In this document: positions 7,583 through 17,008 of the stretch, piece after piece
Position numbering within the stretch: position 1 is the first letter of the stretch
How the letters are laid out: each line of letters begins with the position of its first letter
NCBI RefSeq assembly: GCF_035593305.1
Contig: NZ_CP141615.1
Location: 744,001 to 808,000, forward strand
DNA length: 64,000 nt
Reading direction: 5' to 3'
From: Limnochorda sp. L945t
Lineage (GTDB): Bacteria > Bacillota > Limnochordia > Limnochordales > Geochordaceae
The notes under the pieces: generated by a model
The model's input: only the letters and a program-made list of their open reading frames with translations
Database searches by the model: none
What the model was told of the DNA's origin: nothing
Program-made: the position numbers and the translations under genes

Positions 7583-8053
7583 ATGTTTTGGTTCGAGCCG
7601 AAAGGCGGCACAGAGCCGTTCCTCGTAGGCCGGTTCCCCATCTTCATATGGGAGGCGGAAGACGGTCAACAATTCTATGGGTTCCCGGCCGAGACGCACG
7701 AGCGGGGGGTAAAGGTCGCCTTGCATGGGGTGGGTCCGCCCTGCAGCCCGGAGACGATCGACCGAGCGGTTCGGGAAGAGGAGATCGACGTGATGCGCTC
7801 CTATCTGGCGGATCGCATCCCTGCCCTCGACAGCACGTGTCTTGAAGCGCAGACGTGCATGTACACCAATACCCCGGATAGACACTTCGCGATCGGGTTG
7901 CATCCGCATCACTCGGGGGTGGCCTTGGCAGTGGGGTGCTCGGGGCACGGCTTCAAATTCGCCAGCGTCATCGGAGAGATTCTCGCCGACCTCGTAATCA
8001 ACGGGAATACCCGGCACCCCATCTCGTTGTTCGATTTAAATCGGTTTGCCTGA
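7583..8053 (+). pseudogene. Sarcosine oxidase-like FAD enzyme, C-terminal remnant
   Basis: 156 codons matching only the last ~40% of monomeric sarcosine/N-methyl-amino-acid oxidases: CMYTNTPDRHFAIGLHP and VGCSGHGFKFASVIGEILADL are the family's C-terminal FAD and substrate motifs. The N-terminal GxGxxG dinucleotide-binding half is absent, and upstream sequence belongs to the intact cupredoxin gene. A functional oxidase is not possible from this piece. Confidence 0.8.
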
Positions 8054-8248
8054 GAGCGACACGGTGCTGCACTGCTTCGGGGCTCGTCCAGGTGCGCGGG
8101 TGTTCTCCCGGACGCCCCGACGCGAACTGGAAGCGTTTATACCCGACCGGCTCGGGCCGGGGGCCACGCCAGACGGCCACCGGTCGCTGCCCGGTCCCGG
8201 GGCGGAGCAGGGGGAGACCGTCAGGCTCCGAGAGCAGGAGGGAGAGAG

Positions 8249-8578
8249 ATGCGGGACCTTGCCATCCATGCAAGGCTGGCCGCGCGGCCCGTTGCCGCCA
8301 TGGCCGGCTTGTTGTTGCTCGTCGCAGTGTTGCGGGTGTGGGACACCTTCTGGCTGCGGTCTGACCAACGGTTCGGCGAGCAGGTGGTTGCCAAGGGAGC
8401 GGGGTTGTTGCTGGTCCTAGCCTACCTGTGGCTTTCGGGCGTCGGGATGGCCGGGATCGGCTTTCAGGGCCGCAACTGGCAGCACGCCGTCCTCGTCGGC
8501 GGCGGGGTCATGCTGGCGGGCCTGGGGGCAGGGTACCTCGTCGAGTGGCTGTCCCTCGCGGCCTCAGGGGCCCGTTTG
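8249..8578 (+). pseudogene. CPBP-type membrane protease, N-terminal remnant
   Basis: ATG with a strong GGAGGGAGAG ribosome site opens a frame with about three membrane segments and the phrase GMAGIGFQGRNWQHAVLVGGG, typical of the N-terminal half of CPBP (Abi) intramembrane proteases. The catalytic EExxR and HxxxN helices are missing; the frame runs into Arg-rich noise at about 8579 and then into another gene's remnant. The start signals still look intact. Confidence 0.55.
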
Positions 8579-8656
8579 AGCCGGTGGCGGCGCTCTCGCG
8601 ACTCCTGTAGGCGTCGAACTCCGCGTGGAGCGTGCGCTGGGGCCTATCGACTTTCG

Positions 8657-8893
8657 TTGCGCCGGCTTGTGGACGTGGTGTTGGGCGTCGGTCTCGCATC
8701 CTCCTTTGCCGTGGCAGCCGGCGTCTTCATGATGTCGCTGCCGGTTGAGAACGCGCCAGGCGTCTCTCCGGAGGACATCGGTCTGGCCTACGAGGACGTG
8801 GTGATCGACGGGTCCCGTGGGGCAGACCTCCGCGGCTGGCTCCTCCCCGCGCGGGGTGCGCGGCGGTCCGTGATCCTGGCACCGGCGGCGATC
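8657..8893 (+). pseudogene. Membrane-anchored alpha/beta-hydrolase, N-terminal remnant
   Basis: In frame with the CPBP remnant, a new hydrophobic segment (VVLGVGLASSFAVAAGVFM) is followed by GLAYEDVVIDGSRGADLRGWLLPA, the usual first strands of exported alpha/beta-hydrolases. It breaks off before the HGxG oxyanion motif. An 18-bp unit (8873-8890) is tandemly duplicated at the break (8891-8908). Confidence 0.5.
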
Positions 8894-8908
8894 CTGGCAC
8901 CGGCGGCA
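8873..8908 (+). repeat. 18-bp tandem duplication
   Basis: Two adjacent copies of ATCCTGGCACCGGCGGCG, differing only in the last base (17/18 identical). It lies at the break point of the hydrolase remnant. Confidence 0.85.
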
Positions 8909-8954
8909 GGCGAGAATCGAGCCGAGATCGGCGGCGATACGTCCTTGCCGCTAA

Positions 8955-9651
8955 TCAGTAGACGAACGTATCCTCGACCGTATCCGGGCCGACCCAGTGA
9001 AAGAGCGGGGTGATCCGGTCGCCCGGGCAGATCGGGATCAGGTCCCTGGCCGCTACGTGGCTACCCTCGGCGGTCCCGGGCCAGGCGCCGACGACCTCCC
9101 CCTCCCAGGTCTCCGGGTCGAGGACCACTAGGAGGTCGACCTCACGCCCGTTGAGCAGCACCGGGACCGTCCACTCCACCGCCGTCTCGCTGGCGTTTTG
9201 TTCAAAGAAGGAGATGAGGTATCCGTTGAGCGCCGGCAGCTCGTTGGGCAGGTACCGGATGACGTCACCCGTCTCCTGGTCGTACAGGGCCCCCCTGACG
9301 ACGCCTCCCGGTCGTCTCCGGCCACGGTGACGACGTAGTACTCGTCGCCCTCGTCATCCACCAGTATTTCGGGTTGGGTTGATACCAGCCTCACAGGGGG
9401 CCCGGCGCGAACAGGTAGCGGGCGTAGGTCTCCACGAAGTCGTGATACGCACGAGTAAACGGCGTCTGGTCGTGATACCTGGCGAGGTTTTCTTCCACCC
9501 CCTCCTTGTCCCTGAACAGGAGCCACACGCTGGTACGCAAAGTACTCGCGTGCCCCCGCGTCATCCCGCAGATCCCCGCGACGCTGAGTACCGCCGCCAA
9601 CGAGGCGACAAGCAACAGCAGGTGGACAGGCATTCGGTTCATACGATGCAT
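8955..9651 (-). pseudogene. Clostripain-like (C11) peptidase remnant with frameshifts
   Basis: A minus-strand frame starts at 9651 with a good signal peptide (MPVHLLLLVASLAAVLSVAG), continues through TPFTRAYHDFVETYARYL and stops at 9391. The next piece (STQPEILVDDEGDEYYVVTV) is in a second frame, and the last (VPVLLNGREVDLLVVLDPE, then GDRITPLFHW) in a third, with shifts near 9390 and 9300. The final piece matches the C-terminal region of peptidase C11 proteins; the catalytic His/Cys core is absent. Signal peptide and tail survive and the centre is lost. Confidence 0.65.
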
Positions 9652-9805
9652 TCCAGTCACTCCCTGCTCGCCAACAGCTTGGCGCACACTGGGCTCAACG
9701 CCGACAACCATGAGGGGGACGGTTCCGGTCCGGCCGGCATACGCGAACCGGGCTTCCGAGCAGCCTTTAACCGGGACGCGACCCACCTTGACGAGGAGGA
9801 CGCCG

Positions 9806-11224
9806 TTGGCAGCGCGGCCATGGAACCTTCCAGCCTGGGTCGGGGAGCTCTTCCGTACCAAGTCACGGCTGCAGATGCTGGAGGTCTCCCGAGAGGCAGG
9901 CCGGAGGCTGCGCCGGCAGCTGACGGCCCTTGACCTGACCGTCTTCGGGGTCGGGGCCATCATCGGGACCGGCATTTTCGTGCTTACGGGCGTGGTGGCC
10001 GCCCGCTTCGCAGGACCTGGCGTCATCCTCTCCTTCGTGCTGGCGGGGGTGGTCAGCGCCATGGCTGCTTTCGTCTACGCGGAGCTGGCCGCCATGGTGC
10101 CGGTGGCGGGCAGTGCTTACACGTACGCGTACGCTGCCCTGGGCGAACTCGCCGCCTGGGTCATCGGCTGGGACCTCATTCTGGAATACACCGTTGCGGC
10201 GGGTGCCGTGGCCATCGGGTGGTCCGGCTACTTCGCCGACGTGCTGGAAAGCCTCGGGCTGCCCATCCCGCACGCGCTGATCGCCGGCCCCCTGGAAGGG
10301 GGTGTGATCAACCTCCCTGCCGTGGTCATCGTGGCCGTGCTCACGGCCCTGCTGATCCGGGGTACCCGGGAGAGCGCCGAGGCCACCCATCTGGCCGTGG
10401 CCGTCAAGCTCCTGGTGCTGGCGCTCTTCCTCGCCGTGGGCATCCCCCGCATTCACCCTGCTCGCTGGCGGCCGTTCCTCCCCTTTGGGCCGGAGGGCGT
10501 GGTGCGAGGCGCCGGCTTGATCTTCTTCGCTTACATCGGATTCGACGCCGTCTCGGCGGCGGCTGAAGAGGTCAGGCGGCCGCAGCGGGACCTCGCGCGC
10601 GGCATTCTCGGCTCCCTGGGGCTGTCGAGCCTGCTCTACGTGGGCGTGGCCGCCGTGTTGACCGGGATCGTGCCCTACACGGAGCTGAACGTCCCCTCTC
10701 CCATTGCGGCGGCGCTTCTCCGGGTGGGACTTCGTTGGGCGGGGGGCCTCGTCGCCGTGGGGGCTCTGGCCGGGCTCACCAGCGTGCTGCTCGTCAACCT
10801 CTACGCTCAAAGCCGGATCTTCTTCGCCATGGCCAGGGATGGGCTGCTCCCGAGCCTCTTCGCCAACACGGGGCGAGGTCAGACGCCCCGCTGGGCGGTG
10901 CTGTTGACGGGCGCCGGGGTGGCCGTGCTGGGGGCGCTTCTGCCCGTGAGGGTGGTGGCCGAGCTGGCCAATATCGGTACCCTGGCTGCGTTCATCATCG
11001 TCTCCGTCGGGGTCATCGTGCTACGGCGGGTCCACCCCGAGTGGGATAGGCCGTTCCGCGTGCCTTGGGTGCCGTGGCTACCGGCCCTGACCGCTCTCGC
11101 CTCCTTCTACCTGGCTCTACAGCTTCCCCGGCTGACGTGGATGCGCTTTGCTGCCTGGCTCGCCATGGGCCTCATCCTCTATGCCACCTACGGGCGACAC
11201 CGGTCGCGCCTCGCTGCCGGCTAA
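9806..11224 (+). CDS. Amino acid permease (APC superfamily, CAT-like)
   Basis: 472 aa, the usual length of cationic-amino-acid-transporter-like APC permeases in the inner membrane. N-terminal RRLRRQLTALDLTVFGVGAIIGTGIFVLTG contains the TM1 unwound substrate motif. About 12 helices follow, including FFAYIGFDAVSAAAEEVRRPQRDLARGI (TM6 and the next loop) and the conserved PRWAVLLTG region. Start TTG at 9806 is chosen because AGGAGG lies six bases upstream and the first in-frame ATG (9875) is already inside the conserved cytoplasmic N-terminus. Amino-acid:proton symport or exchange is expected; the specific substrate is unknown. Confidence 0.9.
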   Translation: MAARPWNLPAWVGELFRTKSRLQMLEVSREAGRRLRRQLTALDLTVFGVGAIIGTGIFVLTGVVAARFAGPGVILSFVLAGVVSAMAAFVYAELAAMVPVAGSAYTYAYAALGELAAWVIGWDLILEYTVAAGAVAIGWSGYFADVLESLGLPIPHALIAGPLEGGVINLPAVVIVAVLTALLIRGTRESAEATHLAVAVKLLVLALFLAVGIPRIHPARWRPFLPFGPEGVVRGAGLIFFAYIGFDAVSAAAEEVRRPQRDLARGILGSLGLSSLLYVGVAAVLTGIVPYTELNVPSPIAAALLRVGLRWAGGLVAVGALAGLTSVLLVNLYAQSRIFFAMARDGLLPSLFANTGRGQTPRWAVLLTGAGVAVLGALLPVRVVAELANIGTLAAFIIVSVGVIVLRRVHPEWDRPFRVPWVPWLPALTALASFYLALQLPRLTWMRFAAWLAMGLILYATYGRHRSRLAAG

Positions 11225-11239
11225 CGTACGGCATCGACG

Positions 11240-11790
11240 GGCCGCCGATGAGCCTGCGCGACGTCTACGACGCGGACATCCTGTTCATCATCGGCTTCAA
11301 CGCGGCCGAGACGCTCCCCCGGGTGGGGGGGCAGACGTCGCGCTGACCAACGCCCTGGCTGACGTCATCATCTACGAACTGGAAGGGGTCGATCAGCGCT
11401 ACAGCGGCGACGTCGAGCGGTGGCTAGAGGACATCCAAGAGGGCGCAGTCCGGCCCGTGCACGTGGACGCCGACGTCATCCAGCGATACGCCTACGTCTT
11501 CAAGGGCGATTACGGTGCCCTCAGCAGGCTTGCGAATGAGGCCCGCGTATCTTCACGGAGATAACGGAGATATCCGTAGGTCCAGGTCCGGGCGGGTTGA
11601 GAGCCTACGCCCGCTTTCTCGCCAGGTTCAAGCCGGAAAACGTTGCCTCACGAGCCGGCATTTCGCCAGAGAAGATCCGGGAGCTGGCCCGGCTTTATAC
11701 CACTTGCGCGGACGCCATCGGTCCATGTACCTCCTCAGGGCCCGGTCCTCTTCTGGCGGGCTACGAGGCCGGGCTCATGCCGGTCTACTC
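11240..11790 (+). pseudogene. Molybdopterin oxidoreductase remnants
   Basis: Three short pieces in different frames in the right order for a molybdopterin oxidoreductase: DGPPMSLRDVYDADILFIIGFNAAETLPR (11240-11325), VALTNALADVIIYE (11337-11380), and AYARFLARFKPENVASRAGISPEKIRELARLY (11600-11697). The first is the cofactor-domain motif with the usual GxNxAET, the last the ENVAxxxGIxPexIRExA segment. Large parts are missing between them. The stretch from about 11390 to 11560 is open but unrecognised. No functional product is possible. Confidence 0.6.
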
Positions 11791-12714
11791 GAACAGAGCG
11801 CTGACCGACTCGCCCGTGCTGATACGCCGGATAGTCTCGGCGAGCAGGGGCGCCACGGACAGCACGGTCAGGGCGTTCCACCGCTTGGAGGGCGGGACGG
11901 GGACCGTATCGGTCACCACCAACTCACGAATGGGGGCCTTGGACACGCGTTCGGCCGCGAGGCCGGAGAGAACGGCGTGGGTGCATGCGGCGTAGACTTC
12001 TGCAGCACCGCGCTCCAGGACGAGCTCCGTAGCCTCGAGCAAGGTCGTACCCTGATCGACCTCTTCGTCGAAGAGAATGACCGGCCGGCCCCGCACGTCC
12101 CCCACCACTGCTGTCGCCCGCACGCCGGACGTCGCCGGCAGCCGTCGCTTGTCCACGAAGGCTACCGGGACCCCGAGGCGCTCGGCAAAGCGCTGCGCTC
12201 TCTTGACCGCACCTGGGTCCGGAGCGACCACCACCGCGTCGGTCAGGTGTTTGCTGCGAAAGTAGCGAGCCAGCACAGGCTGGGCGGTGAGGTGGTCGAC
12301 CGGTATCGTGAAGAAGCCCTGGATCTGGTCGGCCGTCAGGTCGATGGTGACGACCCGGTCGGCCCCGGCGGTCACCAGCAGATCGGCGACCAGCCGCGCG
12401 GTGATGGGTACCCGTGGCTGGTCTTTCTTGTCGGAACGGACGTACGGGTAGTACGGGAGTACCGCGGTGATGCGTCCGGCCGAGGCGCGGCGCAGGGCGT
12501 CGAGCATGATCAGAAGCTCGACCAGAGCTTCATCGACGGGGGGGACCGATGTCTGGACGACGAACACGTCGGCCTCCCGAACGTTTTCGAGGATCCGAAC
12601 GAACGTGTTGTCATTGCTGAATTTGAAGATGTCAGCGCGGCCCGCGTGAACGCCCAGATGCTGGCAGATCGCGACCGTGAGCTCCTGCGTGGCACGTCCC
12701 CCGAAGATCTTCAC
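11785..12714 (-). CDS. Ribose-phosphate pyrophosphokinase-like protein
   Basis: 309 aa, normal length for PRPP synthetase, which makes PRPP from ribose-5-phosphate and ATP in the cytoplasm. Two phosphoribosyltransferase-like lobes are clear: KIFGGRATQELTVAICQHLG at the N-terminus, YYPYVRSDKKD (88-98), VAPDPGAVKRA, and the DKRR flexible loop. Departures from the canonical enzyme: DLHADQ is DLTADQ (Thr127 replaces the catalytic-region His), and the PRPP loop is FDEEVDQGTTL instead of VDDMIDTAGT. It could be a paralogue with altered activity. GTG start at 12714 with GGAGGG six bases upstream; the frame is open further upstream but without a signal. Confidence 0.8.
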   Translation of the reverse strand: MKIFGGRATQELTVAICQHLGVHAGRADIFKFSNDNTFVRILENVREADVFVVQTSVPPVDEALVELLIMLDALRRASAGRITAVLPYYPYVRSDKKDQPRVPITARLVADLLVTAGADRVVTIDLTADQIQGFFTIPVDHLTAQPVLARYFRSKHLTDAVVVAPDPGAVKRAQRFAERLGVPVAFVDKRRLPATSGVRATAVVGDVRGRPVILFDEEVDQGTTLLEATELVLERGAAEVYAACTHAVLSGLAAERVSKAPIRELVVTDTVPVPPSKRWNALTVLSVAPLLAETIRRISTGESVSALFE

Positions 12715-13023
12715 GTCGATCCCTCCCGTCCGTCGGCGGTAGCGGAGCCCGGCCAGGACGAACCCCTCTGGGAGACCTCTTGCGAGAATGCAGAACTCCG
12801 TTAACAAGATGGTAACAGGAATCAGGTGGCGGCTGGAAGTACACCCATCGCGTGACGGGGCCGGTGAGGGCCTGCGGAGTCAAACAGCGACGGACGAGGC
12901 GTTGCGACTATCCACCCCAGGCGGCCGCCACGTTGATGGCCATCATGTTCGTTTCGCTGCTCCTGGTCGTGCTCTGGCCGCACTTGCCCGAGCCAGCCTC
13001 GGGCACGGTGTGGCTGGCCAGGG
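12715..13023. other. Intergenic stretch with a membrane-segment scrap
   Basis: Holds the 5' region of the PRPP synthetase-like gene (minus). On the plus strand, near 12935-13040, one frame encodes a single hydrophobic segment (ATLMAIMFVSLLLVVLWPHL) and stops at 13040. It may be the N-terminal part of the membrane fragment that follows in another frame. Nothing else recognised. Confidence 0.4.
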
Positions 13024-13326
13024 GTGCGGTGTTCTCCTAACACCGTCACCGTCGGAGAGCCGCCACAGGACATCGGTTCTCTCCTGGAGTTCTTTTCCGG
13101 CGGGCTTGCCTTCCTGGTTGCGGTCGGGCTTGCCTTCCGGTTCGGGCGGAAGTTCGGGTTCGGCAGAACGTCGCGCTGGGTGCCCGTGCTGACAGGCCTG
13201 GCCGCGGTGCTGGCCGTCGGGGTGCTGTGGTGGTTCACCCATCCCATCGACCAGAGCCAACCCGGTGCGCCCGGGTGCATCCCCGGAAACGTCCTGTATA
13301 ACCTCTTTCATCAGCCCTGTCCATAA
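13024..13326 (+). CDS. Small membrane protein or fragment, unrecognised
   Basis: 100 codons with two clear membrane helices (FFSGGLAFLVAVGLAFRF and WVPVLTGLAAVLAVGVLWWFTH) separated by a basic loop. Together with the hydrophobic piece just upstream in another frame it resembles a frameshifted three-helix protein, so it may be a pseudogene. No ribosome-binding site is obvious. It ends 22 bp before the broken epimerase gene. Confidence 0.35.
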   Translation: MRCSPNTVTVGEPPQDIGSLLEFFSGGLAFLVAVGLAFRFGRKFGFGRTSRWVPVLTGLAAVLAVGVLWWFTHPIDQSQPGAPGCIPGNVLYNLFHQPCP

Positions 13327-13348
13327 CGAAGGAGATCAGCTCAAGACC

Positions 13349-14261
13349 ATGCCTTCCAGCCTCGACCTCCGCCGGGCAGCGATCTTCGGGGCGAGCGGGC
13401 CCACGGGGCGCTACATCGGGGAAGAGCTCAGCCGGCGCGGGATCCCGTTCCGGGTGGTAGCCCGGCGACGGGAGGTTCTCGCGAGCGTGTTTGGAGAGAT
13501 GCCCGGCGCGGAGGTGTACCCGGCGGACCTCGCCGACGCGCAGGCCGCCGTGCCTCCACCCGCCGCTGGCCAGAAACGCCGTGGCCGCCGCCGCTGCCGC
13601 AGGCGCCCGAGCCGTGCTGATCACCAACGTGTACAGCTACGGCCCGCCCCGCACCCGGCCGGTCGGGGAAGACCATCCCCGGGAGCCGCAAGCTTTCAAG
13701 GGGCGGATGCGCAAGGAGCAGGAAGATGTCTTCTTCGAGGCCCACCGCCAGGGGCGGGTACGCACACTGGTGGCCCGCCTGCCCGACTTCTACGGCCCGT
13801 GGGCGGACAATTCCTTCGGCAACATCAGCCTGCGGGCGGCCGTGTCAGGCCGGGCCGCCGTCTGGCTGGGGCCGCTGGATGTGCCGCACGAGTTCGTGTA
13901 CGTGCCGGATGCGGCACGGGCCATCGTCGAACTGGCGCTGCACGACGACGCTTACGGCCAGGCGTGGAACGTCCCCGGCCCCGGCCCCATCAGCGGCCGG
14001 GAGTGGCTGACCCTGGCCTACGAACGAGCCGGCCACCGTCCCCGCTGGCGAAGGGTGGGGCGGACCGGCCTACGGCTGGCGGGTCTGTTCGTGCCCTTGC
14101 TGCGAGAGTTGGTCGAACTCTCCTACCTCTACGAGACCCCGCCGATCCTGGATGGTGCCAAGCTACGGGCTCGCCTGCCGGCGTGGCAGCCGACGCCCTA
14201 CGCCGAGGGCATCCGGCAGACAGTGGAGTGGATGCGGAGCCATCCCTCGTCGGAGGCGTGA
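13349..14261 (+). pseudogene. NAD-dependent epimerase, frameshifted with a central gap
   Basis: AAGGAG and ATG at 13349 open a frame with a Rossmann start (AAIFGASGPTGRYIGEEL, then FRVVARR and EVYPADLADAQAAV). Near 13555 it loses register, and the rest of an extended SDR/epimerase continues in the next frame (ARNAVAAAAAAGARAVLITNVYSYG, RLPDFYGPWADNSFG, HEFVYVPDAARAIVELAL) to the stop at 14261. The two halves do not abut cleanly: about 25 residues expected between ADL and the 'ARNAV' helix are missing as well as the frame. The 3' end has a near copy at 38630-38700. Confidence 0.75.
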
Positions 14262-14464
14262 GCGACTCCCGGCGCGTTTCGTTGCGAGAGCCGCCGGGGC
14301 TTAACCGCGCGGTAACCCGGCAGACGCACCCGGGTAACGGGTCCGCAACGTGGCGGTCAAGTACGACCCGGATGCTTGTCCCGGAGTCGGCCGACTCGCT
14401 TCGCCGCTTCCCGGGCGTTTGAGGCAAATGATCGAATGCCAGACGAAACGGGGGAATCTGTCGC

Positions 14465-16282
14465 ATGTCGAGCACGGTCATGCAGAGAAGCCGCGGCCGG
14501 GTCTTGCTGTTGGCGGCCGCGCTCGTCGCCCTCGCTGCCGTGGCGTCACCCCTGAGCCAGGCGGCCCCGGCAGCTCCGGAAGTGGTCGTGTTGCCCATCG
14601 ACCGGGCACAGTTCCTGGCCGGCCAGCGGTTCGACCTGCGGGTGGAGGTGCTCAACGCTCCGAGCCCCGTCCAGACCCTCTCCGTGCTGATCAACGGCCA
14701 GCCGCTCTCGTCGGTTTTCCCGGGTAAGAAGGTCGAGGAGGTGCGAAGCGGCCTCCAGGCTCCCCTCAGCGCGCTCGTCACCGTGCGGGACGTCACCCTG
14801 GCTCCGGAGGGCACGTACACGGTGAGCGCCGTGGCGGCCGGCAGCGGCTGGCTCGCGCAGAAGGCGGCCTCCTGGCAGGTCGTGCGCCCGGTCGCCGAGG
14901 GGCCCCGGGCCAAGAACGTGATCCTCTTCATCGGTGATGGCTTCTCCCTTCCGGTGCGCACGGCTGCCCGCATCCTCTCCAAGGGCCTCACGGAGGGCAA
15001 GTACCGTGGGTGGCTCGAGATGGACCAGCTCGAGTACCATGGGTTCGTCACCACGTCGGGCATGGACGCCCTGGCCACCGACTCGGCCAACTCCGCGTCG
15101 GCGTACGCGACCGGCCACAAGAGCGCGGTGAACGCCATGGGGGTCTACCCCGATCACACCCCCGATCCCCAGGACGACCCCAGGGTGGAGAACATTGCCG
15201 AGCTCGCCAAGCGGGTGCGCGGCATGGCGGTCGGACTTGTCACGACGGCTGATATCACCGACGCCACGCCGGGCGCGTTCGTCGCTCACACCCGGCGCCG
15301 GTCCGAGTACTTGACCATCCTGGATCAGATGGAAGCGCTGGAGCCGGACGTCATCATGGGCGGTGGCTCGTCCCGGTTCTTGCCGAAGAGCACCCCCGGT
15401 TCCCGGCGCAACGACAACCGCGACGTCATCGCCGAATTCGAGCAGCGGGGCTACGCCTTCGTGGACAGCGCCGCGGCCCTCGCGCAGGTGGGCACGCCGA
15501 AGAAGCTCCTGGGCCTGTTCCATCTCGACAACATGGACGTCTACCTCGACCGGGGCCTGCTCAAGAACCCGCAGGTACTGAAGAACTTCACCGACCAGCC
15601 CAACCTGATGCAGATGACGGCCAAGGCCATCGAGATCCTGTCGCAAAACCCCAACGGGTTTTTCCTGATGGTGGAGGGCGCCTCCATCGACAAGCAGCTG
15701 CACCCCCTGGACTGGGAGCGGGGCGTCTACGACGCCATCGAGATGGATCAGGCGGTGGGCGTCGCCAGGCGGTTTGCCGCCGAGCGTGGTGACACCCTCA
15801 TCATCGTGACGGCGGACCACAGCCACAGCATGAGCATCACCGGCACCTACCACGAGCTGGACGGGAAGACAGGCCGGGACGCGGTGCGGGTGTACCAGGA
15901 GGCCATCTACCCGACCTTCGAGGACAAGGACAAGGACGGCTTCCCCGACGACCCGTGCCCCTCGGTGACGCTGGCGGTGGGCTTCGCCAACCATCCCGAC
16001 TACAAGGACGATTTCAAGTGCAACCCGGTGCCTTCCAGCCCGACCGTGAGCCAGGGCAATCGCTGGGTGCCCAACCCGCAGCGGGACCCCGACGGCGTGC
16101 TGCTCACGGGTAACTTGCCGTACAGCGAACCTCAGGAGGTCCACACCGTCGAGGACGTGCCGGTGTCGGCCGGCGGGCCGGGTGCGCGCTACTTCGGCCG
16201 GGTGATGGACAACACGGACGTGTTCTTCGCCATGGTGCAAGCTCTGGGGCTCGATCCTCTCCTGTCGGCAGCCAAGCGCTAG
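14465..16282 (+). CDS. phoA: Secreted alkaline phosphatase (PhoA family)
   Basis: 605 aa. Signal peptide about 1-33, then an approximately 100-residue beta-rich N-terminal domain, then the alkaline phosphatase core. Metal and catalytic signatures: NVILFIGDG (153-159), ATDSANSASAYATG with nucleophile Ser207, GLVTTADITDATPGAFVAHT, FFLMVEGASIDKQLH, and TADHSHS near 450. The enzyme hydrolyses phosphomonoesters outside the membrane and supplies phosphate. ATG with GGGGGAAT upstream. Possible insertions near the C-terminus (DKDKDGFPDD, a calcium-loop-like stretch) are typical of large extracellular forms. No Pho box could be recognised in the 200 bp upstream. Confidence 0.93.
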   Translation: MSSTVMQRSRGRVLLLAAALVALAAVASPLSQAAPAAPEVVVLPIDRAQFLAGQRFDLRVEVLNAPSPVQTLSVLINGQPLSSVFPGKKVEEVRSGLQAPLSALVTVRDVTLAPEGTYTVSAVAAGSGWLAQKAASWQVVRPVAEGPRAKNVILFIGDGFSLPVRTAARILSKGLTEGKYRGWLEMDQLEYHGFVTTSGMDALATDSANSASAYATGHKSAVNAMGVYPDHTPDPQDDPRVENIAELAKRVRGMAVGLVTTADITDATPGAFVAHTRRRSEYLTILDQMEALEPDVIMGGGSSRFLPKSTPGSRRNDNRDVIAEFEQRGYAFVDSAAALAQVGTPKKLLGLFHLDNMDVYLDRGLLKNPQVLKNFTDQPNLMQMTAKAIEILSQNPNGFFLMVEGASIDKQLHPLDWERGVYDAIEMDQAVGVARRFAAERGDTLIIVTADHSHSMSITGTYHELDGKTGRDAVRVYQEAIYPTFEDKDKDGFPDDPCPSVTLAVGFANHPDYKDDFKCNPVPSSPTVSQGNRWVPNPQRDPDGVLLTGNLPYSEPQEVHTVEDVPVSAGGPGARYFGRVMDNTDVFFAMVQALGLDPLLSAAKR

Positions 16283-16464
16283 GGCGCGTGCCCCGAGGGG
16301 CCGACCGAGCCAGAGCGCGGACTCGGGCATCCGGCGGAAGCGACGCTCGCTGGGCGAGGTTGTGCGTGCCGCCGGGTGCCCGCGAGCACGGGTGAGGGAT
16401 GCACGGCATGTGCGGACAGAGTCGTGACGGCGCACCTGCCGGACCGTACGGGAGGCAAGGTTCG

Positions 16465-17007
16465 ATGGCCTGGGCGCGACGGGCGGAAGCGGTGCATACG
16501 CGGGCGGGGCCGGCACGGGCAACACGGCGCAAGGCCCGAGCCCGGGTAGGGTGGGCGGCGGTGCTCGCCTTGCTCGCGTGCGCGGTGGCGGCGGGCTTGC
16601 CGGCGGCGGGCGAACCCGTACCCGGCGCACGTGCGGCAGCCGTAGAGCTGAAGTTCTCGGAGCTGTACGCAGGACAAAGCGTGCGGGGGCTCGTCTTTTC
16701 GGACAAGGTGAAGCGCCTGGCCGGCCAGACGGTCACCATGGTCGGCTACATGGCGCCGCCCGTGAAGCCCAAGTTCACGTTCTTCGTGCTGACGCGCGTG
16801 CCGCTCACCGTCTGCCCCTTCTGTTCCAGCGATGCCGACTGGCCCGCCGACATCGTGCTCGTGCTGCTTCCCAAGGGGCAGGAGACGTTACCGACCTCGT
16901 CGGCCCTGCGCGTGACGGGGCGGCTCGAGGTCGGCAGCCATACCGACCCCGAGACCGGCTTCGTGAGCCAGGTGCGGATCCTCGCCGATCGAATCGAGGG
17001 CTTGTGA
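16465..17007 (+). CDS. Exported DUF3299-like protein
   Basis: 180 aa with a long basic N-terminus, an export helix (about 30-48) and a compact domain: FSELYAGQSVRGLVFSDKVKRLAGQTVTMVGYMAPP (GYMAPP 94-99), FFVLTRVPLTVCPFCSSDADWPADI (Cys117, Cys120), then a C-terminal strand pair. This fits DUF3299-type periplasmic proteins found next to MacB-like transporters; the CxxC may bind metal. ATG at 16465 is preferred for GGGAGGCAAGG upstream. It is followed after 1 bp by the ABC ATPase, so it is the first gene of an operon. From memory, Pseudomonas aeruginosa PA4063-PA4066 has a similar zinc-regulated set. Confidence 0.7.
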   Translation: MAWARRAEAVHTRAGPARATRRKARARVGWAAVLALLACAVAAGLPAAGEPVPGARAAAVELKFSELYAGQSVRGLVFSDKVKRLAGQTVTMVGYMAPPVKPKFTFFVLTRVPLTVCPFCSSDADWPADIVLVLLPKGQETLPTSSALRVTGRLEVGSHTDPETGFVSQVRILADRIEGL

Positions 17008-17008
17008 G

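Noticed and set aside
14546-16630. Very long open frames antisense to real genes (for example 694 codons opposite the phosphatase, 774 codons opposite MurT, 748 codons at 32040-34286, 724 codons at 49584-51758)
   Set aside because: They have no family motifs and His/Arg/Gly-rich composition, and arise because high-GC codon bias removes stops on the other strand.
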